NCBI RefSeq assembly: GCF_046244365.1
Contig: NZ_CP176395.1
Coordinates: forward strand, 7,254,001 to 7,318,000
Direction of reading: 5' to 3'
Length of the DNA stretch: 64,000 nucleotides
From: Paenibacillus_V sp046244365
Lineage (GTDB): Bacteria > Bacillota > Bacilli > Paenibacillales > NBRC-103111
Each line of letters opens with the position of its first letter. The first letter of the stretch is position 1. Shown here piece by piece: positions 16,712 through 24,809 of the stretch. A model generated the notes under the pieces. The model had not been told where the DNA came from. It ran no database searches and worked only from the letters and a program-made list of their open reading frames with translations. A program made the position numbers and the translations under genes.

Positions 16712-17494
16712 TTAATAATTCTGAGAAGGCTCGTGCACCATAAACAAATTTCCATTCGGATCGGTAAACCGGCAAAATCGACCTACCGCTCCAGCGTCCT
16801 CGATCTCGCTGACAGCAACGCCTGATATTCTCAGGTACTGATGAAGCCCGTCCATCTCATTGATTCGAAACCCGATGAAAGGCGTGACTTCGTCGCCGCG
16901 ATATACATTCAAGTTCGCTCTGAATTGCGAACGCCACATCAGGATGTTTGGACCCGGCTCTCTGTGAAGAAAGACAAGATCCGGATTGCCTGGCAAAGTC
17001 TTATTGAAGCCCAGGATGTTCACGTACCAATCTGTTGTCAGTTCCAAATCATAGACTGGCATTTCGATGTAGCGGATACCTTCGACCAGCGGATCTTCGT
17101 CCCTACTTACCGCATCAGGTAGTTGATGCACCATAAAAAAATTGCCATCCGGATCGTCAAAGTAAAAGAAATGACCATGCCCATAGCTAACGATCGGTTC
17201 AAGCGATACTCCGCCCTCCTTCATATGACGGTGAAGTTCTTCGATTCGCGTCGTACGAAATCCAGCCGCCTGTTTGCGCTCATCCCCCAGGTAGAACGCC
17301 GTTCGAGCAGGCTGGTTCGTACCGAGCAGCAGCACATTCGGCCCTTCCGGGAAGTCGATAAAACCGAGATCGTCATGTGGTTTTCCCGATATTCTCGCTC
17401 CAAGATGCCGCTCGTACCAAGCCAGCGACTCGTCCATCCGACTTACCGGCAAATGTAAGTAGGCGATATGTCCTTGAAATCCTTTTCTTGTCAT
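16712..17494 (-). CDS. VOC-family protein with two glyoxalase-like domains
   Basis: A 260-residue soluble protein made of two vicinal-oxygen-chelate modules (about 1-130 and 137-258). Each starts with a short strand (AYLHLPVSRMDESLAWYERHLG; RYIEMPVYDLELTTDWYVNILG) and ends in the metal-site consensus DPDGNFFMVHQ or DPNGNLFMVHEP. Such proteins act as dioxygenases, isomerases or drug-binding resistance proteins; the substrate is unreadable. It is a single gene in the accessory array. Confidence 0.85.
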   Translation of the reverse strand: MTRKGFQGHIAYLHLPVSRMDESLAWYERHLGARISGKPHDDLGFIDFPEGPNVLLLGTNQPARTAFYLGDERKQAAGFRTTRIEELHRHMKEGGVSLEPIVSYGHGHFFYFDDPDGNFFMVHQLPDAVSRDEDPLVEGIRYIEMPVYDLELTTDWYVNILGFNKTLPGNPDLVFLHREPGPNILMWRSQFRANLNVYRGDEVTPFIGFRINEMDGLHQYLRISGVAVSEIEDAGAVGRFCRFTDPNGNLFMVHEPSQNY

Positions 17495-17613
17495 TTCCTT
17501 CCACTCCTTTTATGGTCAAAAAGGGGACTAGTCAACTCCGTAAACGCGGCCGGTTTGTTGGTCATTGTCTACAGTTTACCGCGGAACAATGCGATGCACT
17601 GGCTCTTATGTGT

Positions 17614-18123
17614 TTATTTCGCTCGAATAGGAAAATACAAGTCAATCTCAGAATTCGGATCGTCTGGATACGTGTAGCGTTGGTCGTAAAATTCAAACTC
17701 ATATTTACCTGTACTGGTTCCGCCATCGTAAACATAAGGACTGTTAGGCAACCATTGTCCCCAGAAATGAGCGAATGCCTTGCCAATATCATCAAGCGGA
17801 CCTCGATGAGTCAGAACGATATAACGCGCAGCCGGAACCTCAATAAGGGACATCCCATCAGGAATATCACCGTTCTGATGGATTTGTGCGGCAGCCGTGT
17901 ATTCAAATGGCATACCAGGCGCGTTGTCTGGATTTTGCAGCATGAGTCCGAAACTTCGCCACCCAAGAATACCCGGAATTTCGTCAATTCGCTTACCGAA
18001 TCGGCTCCAAAGCTTGGCAATGCTATTCTGTGAGGGCGGCATAGACTGATCAAAATGAATCTCTTCAGTGATGCCGACGACGCTAAACGCTGGCTTCTCG
18101 ATGATTTTGGTTTCGATAATCAT
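17614..18123 (-). CDS. GyrI-like effector-binding domain protein
   Basis: A 169-residue stand-alone effector-binding (GyrI/AraC_E_bind) protein. It opens with IIEKPAFSVVGI, the usual first strand, and contains YIVLTHRGPLDDIGKAFAHFWGQWLP and a closing EIDLYFPI. These domains bind small amphipathic molecules, including drugs. No DNA-binding part is present. It is separated from the VOC gene by about 120 bp and may be its own unit. Confidence 0.82.
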   Translation of the reverse strand: MIIETKIIEKPAFSVVGITEEIHFDQSMPPSQNSIAKLWSRFGKRIDEIPGILGWRSFGLMLQNPDNAPGMPFEYTAAAQIHQNGDIPDGMSLIEVPAARYIVLTHRGPLDDIGKAFAHFWGQWLPNSPYVYDGGTSTGKYEFEFYDQRYTYPDDPNSEIDLYFPIRAK

Positions 18124-18221
18124 AAGTGCTCATCTCTCCATTCATCTTTCGTTTCAATATTATGGAAAATAAATCATCCTAATGATACCGAATGTATGTT
18201 CTATTTGTAAAGGTGCAATTT

Positions 18222-18315
18222 TCAAAACTATTCTGCCCAATCGCGTAACGAGGCTGCCGATCCATGCCGGCAGCCTCGTTCTGGTTACTTATTGAGCTAT
18301 AGTACCCGTTAGCGG
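18222..18315 (+). repeat. GTTA element G5
   Basis: Left arm ACTATTCTGCCCAATCGCG, perfect central repeat CGAGGCTGCCG ... CGGCAGCCTCG, right arm GAGCTATAGTACCCGTTAGC. The right arm ends 11 bp past the lipoprotein stop. Confidence 0.8.
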
Positions 18316-18325
18316 AATAGAAATT

Positions 18326-18709
18326 TCACTTCGACTGGACCTTTAAATCTTCACCAATCAGCTTTGTTCCTTCATAAAGGATACCATGGTCATAATTCTT
18401 GATATCAAAGTAACCATTGTAATAATCCCAAACATTTGGACGATTCGAAAACTCGGCAATAGTATCCAATATGCGTCTGAATAATTTAGTTGCTTCAGCT
18501 TCTGTAAGATTCCCCTCAACCATAAGTCTGAATTTAACATCTTTTTCACCATTAAACGAAGATGCTGTAGTAGCTATCCCATCAAGTTTTCTAAAAGAGT
18601 CCTCGGTTTTTACTACTGCATCGCCAATATCTATGCTTGTTTTCTTAGTACAAGATACTGTTAATAAAAATGAAATTAGTAATAGGACGAATACTATCTT
18701 TCTACTCAT
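18326..18709 (-). CDS. Small lipoprotein
   Basis: A 127-residue predicted lipoprotein. The N-terminus has a lysine/arginine, a hydrophobic stretch and a lipobox LLTVSC with the lipidated Cys near residue 20. The mature part is charged and has LTEAEATKLFRRILDTI, reminiscent of small Bacillus lipoproteins of unknown role. The ATG at 18709 follows GGAGG; a TTG just before it is less likely. It sits between elements G5 and G6. Confidence 0.75.
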   Translation of the reverse strand: MSRKIVFVLLLISFLLTVSCTKKTSIDIGDAVVKTEDSFRKLDGIATTASSFNGEKDVKFRLMVEGNLTEAEATKLFRRILDTIAEFSNRPNVWDYYNGYFDIKNYDHGILYEGTKLIGEDLKVQSK

Positions 18710-18779
18710 CAACTTATTACCTCCATTTCTGGCGACAAATGGGCTCCATTTAATTACTCATCATATGATACCACATATT

Positions 18780-18864
18780 GGAACTAAACTGCCCGTTAGC
18801 AGAACAGGCTGCCGATTGTACCGGCAGCCTGTTGTCATGGTGCTATCGTACCCGTTAGTTCAAT
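18780..18864 (+). repeat. GTTA element G6
   Basis: A complete copy: left arm AAACTGCCCGTTAGC, perfect central repeat ACAGGCTGCCG ... CGGCAGCCTGT, right arm GCTATCGTACCCGTTAG. The next bases are the stop codon (TGA on minus) of the membrane-protein gene. Confidence 0.85.
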
Positions 18865-19708
18865 CAGAAGTATTTTTAAACCCTTTACTAACGAAGGCGT
18901 ATAGGATGATTAAGGCTATTATGATTAGGATAATGGGGATAGCGAAATTGATGCTAAGCAGAGATATCATGTTTAGTTGCACGACGGAAAACAGGATAAC
19001 TATTAAGAAGCTTGCTGTAATCAAAGGTACGTCTTGTCTGATGGAACGGTTAGGATCAGTGGGTTGAACCTGCTGCTTCACTCTGCGAATACTCCAATTC
19101 TCAAATATGAAAAAAAGTGTTATGAACACTTGGATTATCGTAGGTATAAACACAGTACTATAAGATTTAGCTGCATAGCGGTCTACGTTCCAACTGCTGT
19201 TGTAATGGATCGGAATCTGATCAGGAATCAGATCGTAGTTGCGTAGCACAGTTACAATACTAACAACAATAATTAAACCATGAATGAGGAACCAATTACT
19301 AGACAAGCCAATGTTTCTTTTCCGAAATCCAGTGTCCACTGCCATGATCGATGGTTCCGGAGCAATAGGCAGCATAGGTAGTAAACTTTTCATTCTGAAA
19401 TGATAGCTAATGTTTATGACTAGGGAGATTACGACCATGGCGAGTGAATAAGTGATAATGATCCAACTTTGTTGCTTGGAATGTTCATCACCGTATATTA
19501 GGCAGATGATACAAACAATGAATAGGATGGTATGCAAGGTAGCACTAATCCTAGCATATGACTTCCGCATCTGGCGCAGAGGCTCACTGTGGAATTGTAC
19601 AGCGCTGACGGTGACCCCAAAACTAATCGTCTCTCTTGTTAAATAAGGCATGCTTACCATGAGTACAATGGTAGGTACAAATACAAAGATCATTACTATA
19701 ACAGGCAT
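18860..19708 (-). CDS. DUF1648 (SdpI-related) membrane protein
   Basis: A 282-residue polytopic membrane protein with about seven hydrophobic segments. The conserved DUF1648 signature is DLIPDQIPIHYNSSWNVDRYA near residues 165-185. Related proteins (for example SdpI) give immunity to peptide toxins or act as regulators; no partner gene is adjacent. AGGAGG lies 17 bp before the ATG, which is too far, so initiation may use a non-standard codon between them. The stop codon touches the right arm of G6. Confidence 0.8.
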   Translation of the reverse strand: MPVIVMIFVFVPTIVLMVSMPYLTRETISFGVTVSAVQFHSEPLRQMRKSYARISATLHTILFIVCIICLIYGDEHSKQQSWIIITYSLAMVVISLVINISYHFRMKSLLPMLPIAPEPSIMAVDTGFRKRNIGLSSNWFLIHGLIIVVSIVTVLRNYDLIPDQIPIHYNSSWNVDRYAAKSYSTVFIPTIIQVFITLFFIFENWSIRRVKQQVQPTDPNRSIRQDVPLITASFLIVILFSVVQLNMISLLSINFAIPIILIIIALIILYAFVSKGFKNTSD

Positions 19709-19913
19709 TATCGTTATATCATTCGCCTCCTCTTATACATAAGTGTGTATTCGAAAACTCTATAACCCTTATAGCATAGGCGATTCATCACTATGCCTTT
19801 TTGCGTATGATTATCCTATTAACTTAGGATAGGTAATCGACTTGAACATAAATTTAATTATAATCGATTTTAGTGACTATAAGGGTGAAATTTATATTTT
19901 ATCCCACATTTTA

Positions 19914-19999
19914 ATTGAGCATTCCTGCCCGTTACTTCAATAAAACAATAGAGGAGCTGCCTGAAGCAAGCTCCTCCACTATCGTTCCCAGTTAGCTGA
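19914..19999 (+). repeat. GTTA element G7
   Basis: Left arm CTGCCCGTTACTTCAAT, central repeat GAGGAGCTGC ... GCAAGCTCCTC, right arm ACTATCGTTCCCAGTTAGC. Over about 70 bp it is the same as G23 at 56.65 kb except for one inserted base and the last bases. Confidence 0.85.
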
Positions 20000-20096
20000 A
20001 CTTTCTCCGCAATTCTTTCGGTCTTAATTACCTTTTGACGGAATCAGCTCTCCTCGTGAGTGCAGGGTGTTGCCATTAAAGGAGTCACGGTAACAT

Positions 20097-20126
20097 TTGA
20101 CGTGCATTGGACACGCTCCATATAAT
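20097..20126 (+). promoter_or_regulatory. Promoter of the DUF4259 gene
   Basis: TTGACG and TATAAT are separated by 18 bp, 31 bp before the start codon. Confidence 0.7.
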
Positions 20127-20156
20127 GAAGAGACGACAGTGACAGGAGGACATCGA

Positions 20157-20591
20157 ATGGGAGCATGGGGAATCAAAGCTTTGGAAAGTGATGAAGGGCT
20201 GGATCTAGTGGCAGCGATCGAGGACTTGCTTCCTCGTGACACGTTGGATTTGGGTGAATTGATGGCGAAGTTTGGTGAGGATGATTTCCTTTATGACGGA
20301 ACAGTGCTCGCCCTCGCGGAGCTGTATATCGAGTTTCTGGAGAATGGCAGTTTGGATTACGATCATGAGGAGGAAGAACGCGCCTTGACGCAAGTACGGG
20401 CGTTCACGGCCGATCGTGCCGCGCTTGGGGCTTTGCTGGAGCATTTGAACGTGATTTGGACTGACATTGAGGGGGACTGCGAGGGGGATTTGGCGGAGCT
20501 GTGGCGGGAATCGTCGAGCTGGGACGAATGGCGGGCACATGTGCAGCAGCTGATTGCCAAGTTGGAAGCACGGCTTGCCAAAGAACGGTAG
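20157..20591 (+). CDS. DUF4259 family protein
   Basis: A 144-residue acidic soluble protein. It begins MGAWGIKALESDEGLD, the typical DUF4259 opening (MGAWG ... ND/SDxGLD). No known biochemical function. The ATG at 20157 follows AGGAGG at seven bases; a promoter and a downstream terminator are both visible, so this is a complete monocistronic unit. It is on the opposite strand from most neighbours. Confidence 0.85.
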   Translation: MGAWGIKALESDEGLDLVAAIEDLLPRDTLDLGELMAKFGEDDFLYDGTVLALAELYIEFLENGSLDYDHEEEERALTQVRAFTADRAALGALLEHLNVIWTDIEGDCEGDLAELWRESSSWDEWRAHVQQLIAKLEARLAKER

Positions 20592-20610
20592 AAGGATGAT
20601 TGAACGAGAA

Positions 20611-20651
20611 CAAAAGCGCCGCAATCCGAATGATAGGGTTGCGGCGTTTTG
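20611..20651 (+). terminator. Terminator of the DUF4259 gene
   Basis: CGCCGCAATCC pairs with GGGTTGCGGCG (one wobble) and is followed by TTTTG. Confidence 0.8.
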
Positions 20652-20809
20652 TTTAGCGGATTTTCCGCTATTTTCTGCTGTTTCTGTCCACGATCTGGTA
20701 TGATCAGACCCCCGACTGGTAAATCGAGCAGGTTGCCGCGGGGACCTGCTCTTGTAGAATATTTAGAGATACCGTAAAACTTTACTCATTGTGGTCAAAG
20801 TTCATTCGT

Positions 20810-21538
20810 TTATTGAAGAGGAAGCCAACCAACTTTCCAGATGTCTTTATTATTCTTGTTCAGACGAAAAAACTTTTCGTCTTCTTTGATCGGGCCAGAA
20901 GGGTTAAGACGAGGCGTCATTCGAATCATGGCCTCATCCCCGTCAACCTCTTCATACAGACGGTATGTTTTTTTCCATTCGAGCCACTGTTTTTTTGTTC
21001 GTTCCTGTCCCTCTGGATCCTTGGCCATGTCAGCAGAGTATTCTTCAAGGGAAGGCGTCCCGTAGGTTGAACCTTTAATTAGTAAAGCGTATATCGTATC
21101 GTAGTCACCCTGCTGCGATGCATATACATACATCCGAAAAATATCCAAAGGTTCTAATCCTTTCAAAAGTTCCTCTGACTTACTTTTGGAATAAGATTGA
21201 TAAAGAGTAAAAGTGTCCTCGGGCATAAGCCATTTTCGATCGATCGCCACTAAATTACCTTCATTGTCCAATACTTCCGTTTTAGTGATATTTATAGTTG
21301 AATGTGTCCAATCTTCACCCTGCATCCCATTCCCTCTCCAAATATTCAATCCAACTCCACCTATTGCACCAAAAAGTAAAACATAACACAGTGAAATCCA
21401 ATAAAGTTTATACTTCATTCTTCCATTACCGCTTACTCTTCTTTCAATAATCTTTATTGTCTCCTGTGTTGGTTTAGGGATAACATTTACAGGTCCGACT
21501 TTCAACTCGTCGTACCATTGTGGCTTATTCTCCAACAT
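20810..21538 (-). CDS. Putative membrane anti-sigma factor
   Basis: A 242-residue protein with one membrane segment (about 43-64, YKLYWISLCYVLLFGAIGGVGL), a short cytosolic N-terminus and a large external part without a recognised domain. Its start overlaps the sigma-factor gene by 14 bp; the sigma C-terminal codons supply its GGAGGAG ribosome site. That arrangement and topology are typical of an ECF anti-sigma factor; direct family recognition was not possible. Confidence 0.65.
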   Translation of the reverse strand: MLENKPQWYDELKVGPVNVIPKPTQETIKIIERRVSGNGRMKYKLYWISLCYVLLFGAIGGVGLNIWRGNGMQGEDWTHSTINITKTEVLDNEGNLVAIDRKWLMPEDTFTLYQSYSKSKSEELLKGLEPLDIFRMYVYASQQGDYDTIYALLIKGSTYGTPSLEEYSADMAKDPEGQERTKKQWLEWKKTYRLYEEVDGDEAMIRMTPRLNPSGPIKEDEKFFRLNKNNKDIWKVGWLPLQ

Positions 21539-22070
21539 AATTCTCCTCCTCTTTTATTTTTTTTGCTAATATTCGCCGAGCACGATGGAGGCGTGACTTT
21601 ACTGTCCCCTTCGCAATTCCTAATAAGTTTGATATTTCTTCTATCGACATTTCGTAATGTGCATCTAATACGATGACTTCTCGATGATGTTTGGGAAGGT
21701 TCATAACAAACTCCCATATTTCATTAACTAACTTTTTATTAAAATACTGTTTCTCGGCCGATAGTTCATTTTCTCTTGAACGTACTACATCAAATAAGAT
21801 TATTTTTCGGAAAAATGCGGATCTTTGATGAGAGTACGCTGTATTTCTTGTGATTTTTAAAAGCCATGTTTTGACTGAAGCTTCACCTCTGTACGTATGT
21901 AAGGAGCGAAAAGCTTTAACAAATACATCTTGAGCGATATCATTGGATTGCTCGTGGTCCTTTGTGATTAAGTAAGCATAATTCCATATGTCTTTCCAAT
22001 ATTTATTCGTTATTTCACTGATATTGGACTGATCTATGCTAGTAATATTATTGAAATAATCTTCATTCAA
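21525..22070 (-). CDS. ECF-type RNA polymerase sigma factor
   Basis: A 181-residue sigma-70 family factor. Region 2 has DQAQ-like DIAQDVFVKAFRSLHTYRGEASVKTWLLKITRN; region 4 has PKHHREVIVLDAHYEMSIEEISNLLGIAKGTVKSRLHRAR. I place the start at the TTG at 22070, which follows AGGGGTG, because the longer frame (to 22247) begins with unrelated, non-conserved sequence. It is co-transcribed with the anti-sigma gene and presumably controls its own promoter and unknown targets. Confidence 0.85.
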   Translation of the reverse strand: MNEDYFNNITSIDQSNISEITNKYWKDIWNYAYLITKDHEQSNDIAQDVFVKAFRSLHTYRGEASVKTWLLKITRNTAYSHQRSAFFRKIILFDVVRSRENELSAEKQYFNKKLVNEIWEFVMNLPKHHREVIVLDAHYEMSIEEISNLLGIAKGTVKSRLHRARRILAKKIKEEENYVGE

Positions 22071-22261
22071 ATTTTTCACCCCTATTAAACAGACTAATCT
22101 AAACGTAAACGGTTCCACAAAGCACATTATATTTTTTAGCTGATGTTGGAATTGTTGGAATAGATCAAATTTGCTTAAAAAATAACCGCGTTGCACGCGG
22201 TTCATAATTGGGCATCTATCGGTTCCTCGAAATTTTCCATTCTTCAAGGTCGGTGCTGATT

Positions 22262-22349
22262 ATGCATAACTGCCCTATCGCGTAATAAGGCTGCCGATGT
22301 TTTCGCGGCAGCCTCGTCGTGTTTGTAGTTGAGCTAACGTACCCGTCCC
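22262..22349 (+). repeat. GTTA element G8, right arm cut by an IS
   Basis: Left arm TAACTGCCCTATCGCG, centre GGCTGCCG ... CGGCAGCC, right arm TTGAGCTAACGTACCCGT. The arm stops at CCCGT, where the IS begins; TTAGCTTAGTC on the far side of the IS looks like the missing end. Confidence 0.75.
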
Positions 22350-22726
22350 TCAGTATTAAGGATTTATCTCACATAAACTCAATCATTCGCAGGATTTCAT
22401 CACTTTGGAATACAGTGGTAGTAAGGATATTAAGTTGTTGCGACCGCAAGGTGCCCTTTCGAGGCATGCGGGAATAGAAGAAACATCTGGAACATTTCCC
22501 CATTTAGATATCTACTGCACGCATACTCCACAATTCCCTGGAGATTGACCATCCCAAGGCTCTACGGGTCGATGCCCTTACATTCCTTCGTTACACCTTT
22601 CCAAGGTGTGGAGACCGATAGCGTTTAGCGGATGGGTCTGCGCCCTTTTCGGATACGAACTCGGTCCTCCGTGCTTTCTTTTTTCAAAATCCTGCGAATG
22701 AATCAATTTACGTTACTTCGAAAATG

Positions 22727-24013
22727 TCAGGCAGCCTGAATGTATGTGAGGACCGTTTTTTCAGGTGTAAACGATTCATCGTGCTGTACCATTCCGACTA
22801 AGATTCGCGCCAGTTTTCCAAGCAGTTTGAATATGGATTGCTGTTTACTCATACGTTTAGCTTGTACATTGTTTTCATGCAATTGCCGAAAGACAGGGTT
22901 TGTTCCCACTAATGTAAGGGTAGCCAGATACATATATTTTCGCAGTGTGGAATCTCCTCGTTTGGAAAGTACGATCTGGCCCTTGCGCTTTCCCGACATG
23001 CTCTCTGCCAGGTTTAAACCAGCTTTCCGTAGCAACTGACGCCCGTGAACATACTGTTTCAAATCGCCCGTACCAGCCAGAATTGCTGCGATATAGATCG
23101 TCCCTAGACCTTTAACGGAGCGAAGCTGGCTAGTAATTGGAATCTCGCCGAGTAAAGTTGCGATTTCTTTCTCAATCTGATCCAATATACCAGCAATGCG
23201 CTCGTACTCTTCTAATAAGCGTTGTAGATCCTGTTTGGCTTCACTGAGTGCTACAGACTCTCCCACGCTTTGTGCCGCTTTAGAGAGTAGTTCAGCTGCC
23301 TTCAGAATGCCCGTTGAACCACCAGCTCGTTTCATATATTTTCTCCAACCTGTAATAACCTCTGCCGTAGATTGACCTCTTAGATCAAACGGGGCTGGGA
23401 ACTCTTTGAGTGTCGCTATGGATCGCGGACAGGTCCAATCTTTAAATACCGAGGCATACTCAGGGAAGCGAATATCCAACCAGCGGACGATCCGATTCTG
23501 CATCCGAACACTATTTGTGACCCAAAATTCCCGATCGCTCATTATCGTGCGTAACCGTTGAAAATGAGTTGCTTGTCGGATGTATTCATAATAGTAGCCG
23601 CGGCTGACAACATCTGCAATAACAAGAGCATCTTTTGGGTCACTCTTAGAAGGACAATTATCTCGGTTCTCTTTGTTTCGTTTCGTTGTTGCAGGGTTGA
23701 CTAAAACAACATTTACGCCTTTCTCAACAAGCCAGTTGGCCAAACTATACCAGTAATGCCCCGTCGGCTCCATGCCAATTAGGATGTTTTTTAGCCGGTG
23801 TTTTTGTTGCAAGGCATCTATCCAGCGCTGCAATTTTTCAAATCCTTGGAGAGTGTTTTTGAACGAAAGATGCTGACTAGTGAGGACGATTCCACGATAA
23901 TTCGTAGCTTGAGCTACGTGAGTTTCCTTTGCCATATCGATACCCACAACAAGATGGGAAGTGGTAATTCGTTCAATACGTTGATTTTGTCCGTCTGATT
24001 GCTTAAACTTCAT
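22727..24013 (-). CDS. IS110-family transposase (DEDD recombinase)
   Basis: A 428-residue recombinase. The N-terminal RuvC-like DEDD domain shows GIDMAKETH (D), GMEPTGHYWY (E) and SDPKDALVIADV (DD). The C-terminal Transposase_20 domain shows LRSVKGLGTIYIAAILAGTGD and AGLNLAESMSGKRKGQ, with the conserved serine in the latter. A long hairpin covers its ribosome site. Full length and apparently intact. Confidence 0.95.
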   Translation of the reverse strand: MKFKQSDGQNQRIERITTSHLVVGIDMAKETHVAQATNYRGIVLTSQHLSFKNTLQGFEKLQRWIDALQQKHRLKNILIGMEPTGHYWYSLANWLVEKGVNVVLVNPATTKRNKENRDNCPSKSDPKDALVIADVVSRGYYYEYIRQATHFQRLRTIMSDREFWVTNSVRMQNRIVRWLDIRFPEYASVFKDWTCPRSIATLKEFPAPFDLRGQSTAEVITGWRKYMKRAGGSTGILKAAELLSKAAQSVGESVALSEAKQDLQRLLEEYERIAGILDQIEKEIATLLGEIPITSQLRSVKGLGTIYIAAILAGTGDLKQYVHGRQLLRKAGLNLAESMSGKRKGQIVLSKRGDSTLRKYMYLATLTLVGTNPVFRQLHENNVQAKRMSKQQSIFKLLGKLARILVGMVQHDESFTPEKTVLTYIQAA

Positions 24014-24018
24014 AATAA

Positions 24019-24080
24019 GAGCGCCTCCTTGATGATGTTGGGTATTTACCCGTCGACAAACCCATCATACCGAGGCGCTC
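24019..24080 (-). promoter_or_regulatory. Hairpin covering the transposase ribosome site
   Basis: GAGCGCCTC (24019-24027) pairs with GAGGCGCTC (24072-24080), with TGATG and TGGGT pairing further in. On the transposase mRNA the arm nearest the gene contains its GGAGGCGCTC Shine-Dalgarno, so folding would block translation from read-through transcripts, a known way to restrain IS activity. Confidence 0.65.
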
Positions 24081-24135
24081 CTTTTTTGACAAAGCCCATT
24101 TCTTAGCCTATACAGGAATGTTTAGCTTAGTCTTT

Positions 24136-24480
24136 TCACTGGTTGTTCTTAAATAAATACCTGGTACCTTTTCCAGCCATTTTCTCATTGGCATATCTGG
24201 GGATTATATGCAAATGAGAATGGAAGACATGTTGTCCGCCCACAAGACCACAATTCCATCCAACATTATAGCCGTCAGGTTTGTAGTTCCGTTCTAAAAT
24301 ACAACTTAACTTCGCTTAACAGCCGATAAGTGGCAATCCATTCTTCTTCAGTTAGATCAAATACAGTTTCCCTATGTTCCTTAGGGACAATGATTCCATC
24401 CCCACGTATCTCTTGTTCTTTTAGAAGAGAGTAAGTGCATTTATCGTTGCTCAGTATGACTTCATGGTATTACCATTATT
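24136..24480 (-). pseudogene. HIT-family protein pseudogene
   Basis: The minus strand encodes IVPKEHRETVFDLTEEEW, then in another frame NYKPDGYNVGWNCGLVGGQ, HVFHSHLHIIPRYANEK and a stop at 24136. It corresponds to the intact HIT gene at 58.2-58.6 kb and has the HxHxH site, but a frameshift in the middle and a missing start. It lies at the edge of the IS110 copy. Confidence 0.75.
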
Positions 24481-24576
24481 GGAGATATTGCAATATGGGC
24501 AGCAAATCAAGCTCACACCTCGCAAGCAAATTTTAGACTTACTTCGCCGAATCAAACGGGTTTTCCTTTTAAAGAA

Positions 24577-24650
24577 TGCTGCCGTTACTTAAATGAAAAT
24601 GAGGAACTGCATCACTGTAACTCCTCCACTAACGTACCCGTTGAGCGGTC
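24577..24650 (+). repeat. GTTA element G9
   Basis: Left arm GCTGCCGTTACTTAAATG, centre GAGGAACTG ... AACTCCTC, right arm CACTAACGTACCCGTTGAGC. It lies 160 bp past the end of the polysaccharide operon. The 150 bp to its right contain no recognisable gene. Confidence 0.75.
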
Positions 24651-24809
24651 ATCCCAAAATTATACAACCTACATTTACATCAAATTATGGGCAATCGGCA
24701 TTTGGAACACATTCTTGTCATCCGTTTTTGACAAGAATGTGTTCCGATTAAAATGAAAACCCGCGATTTACGCGGGATCTAATCGGACTACATTCTTGTC
24801 ATCCGACAC

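Larger units (their letters stand above)
22350..24121 (-). mobile_element. IS110-family insertion sequence (IS1111-like group)
   Basis: About 1.77 kb, bounded by the two halves of the right arm of element G8. It has a 428-residue transposase, a 377-bp non-coding end downstream of the gene, and subterminal inverted copies of ATTCGCAGGATTT (22384 region and 22689-22702). A non-coding end 3' of the transposase plus subterminal repeats is typical of the IS1111 group, where the guide RNA is downstream. The exact ends are uncertain by a few bases. Confidence 0.75.

Noticed and set aside
22071..22247. 59-codon N-terminal extension of the sigma factor
   Set aside because: No ribosome site at its start, no similarity to sigma factors, and a TTG with a good site lies at 22070.
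24480..24577. Plus-strand frame reading IGDIAIWAANQAHTSQANF
   Set aside because: Looks somewhat protein-like, but it has no start, no family and runs straight into element G9; too short to support as a gene.
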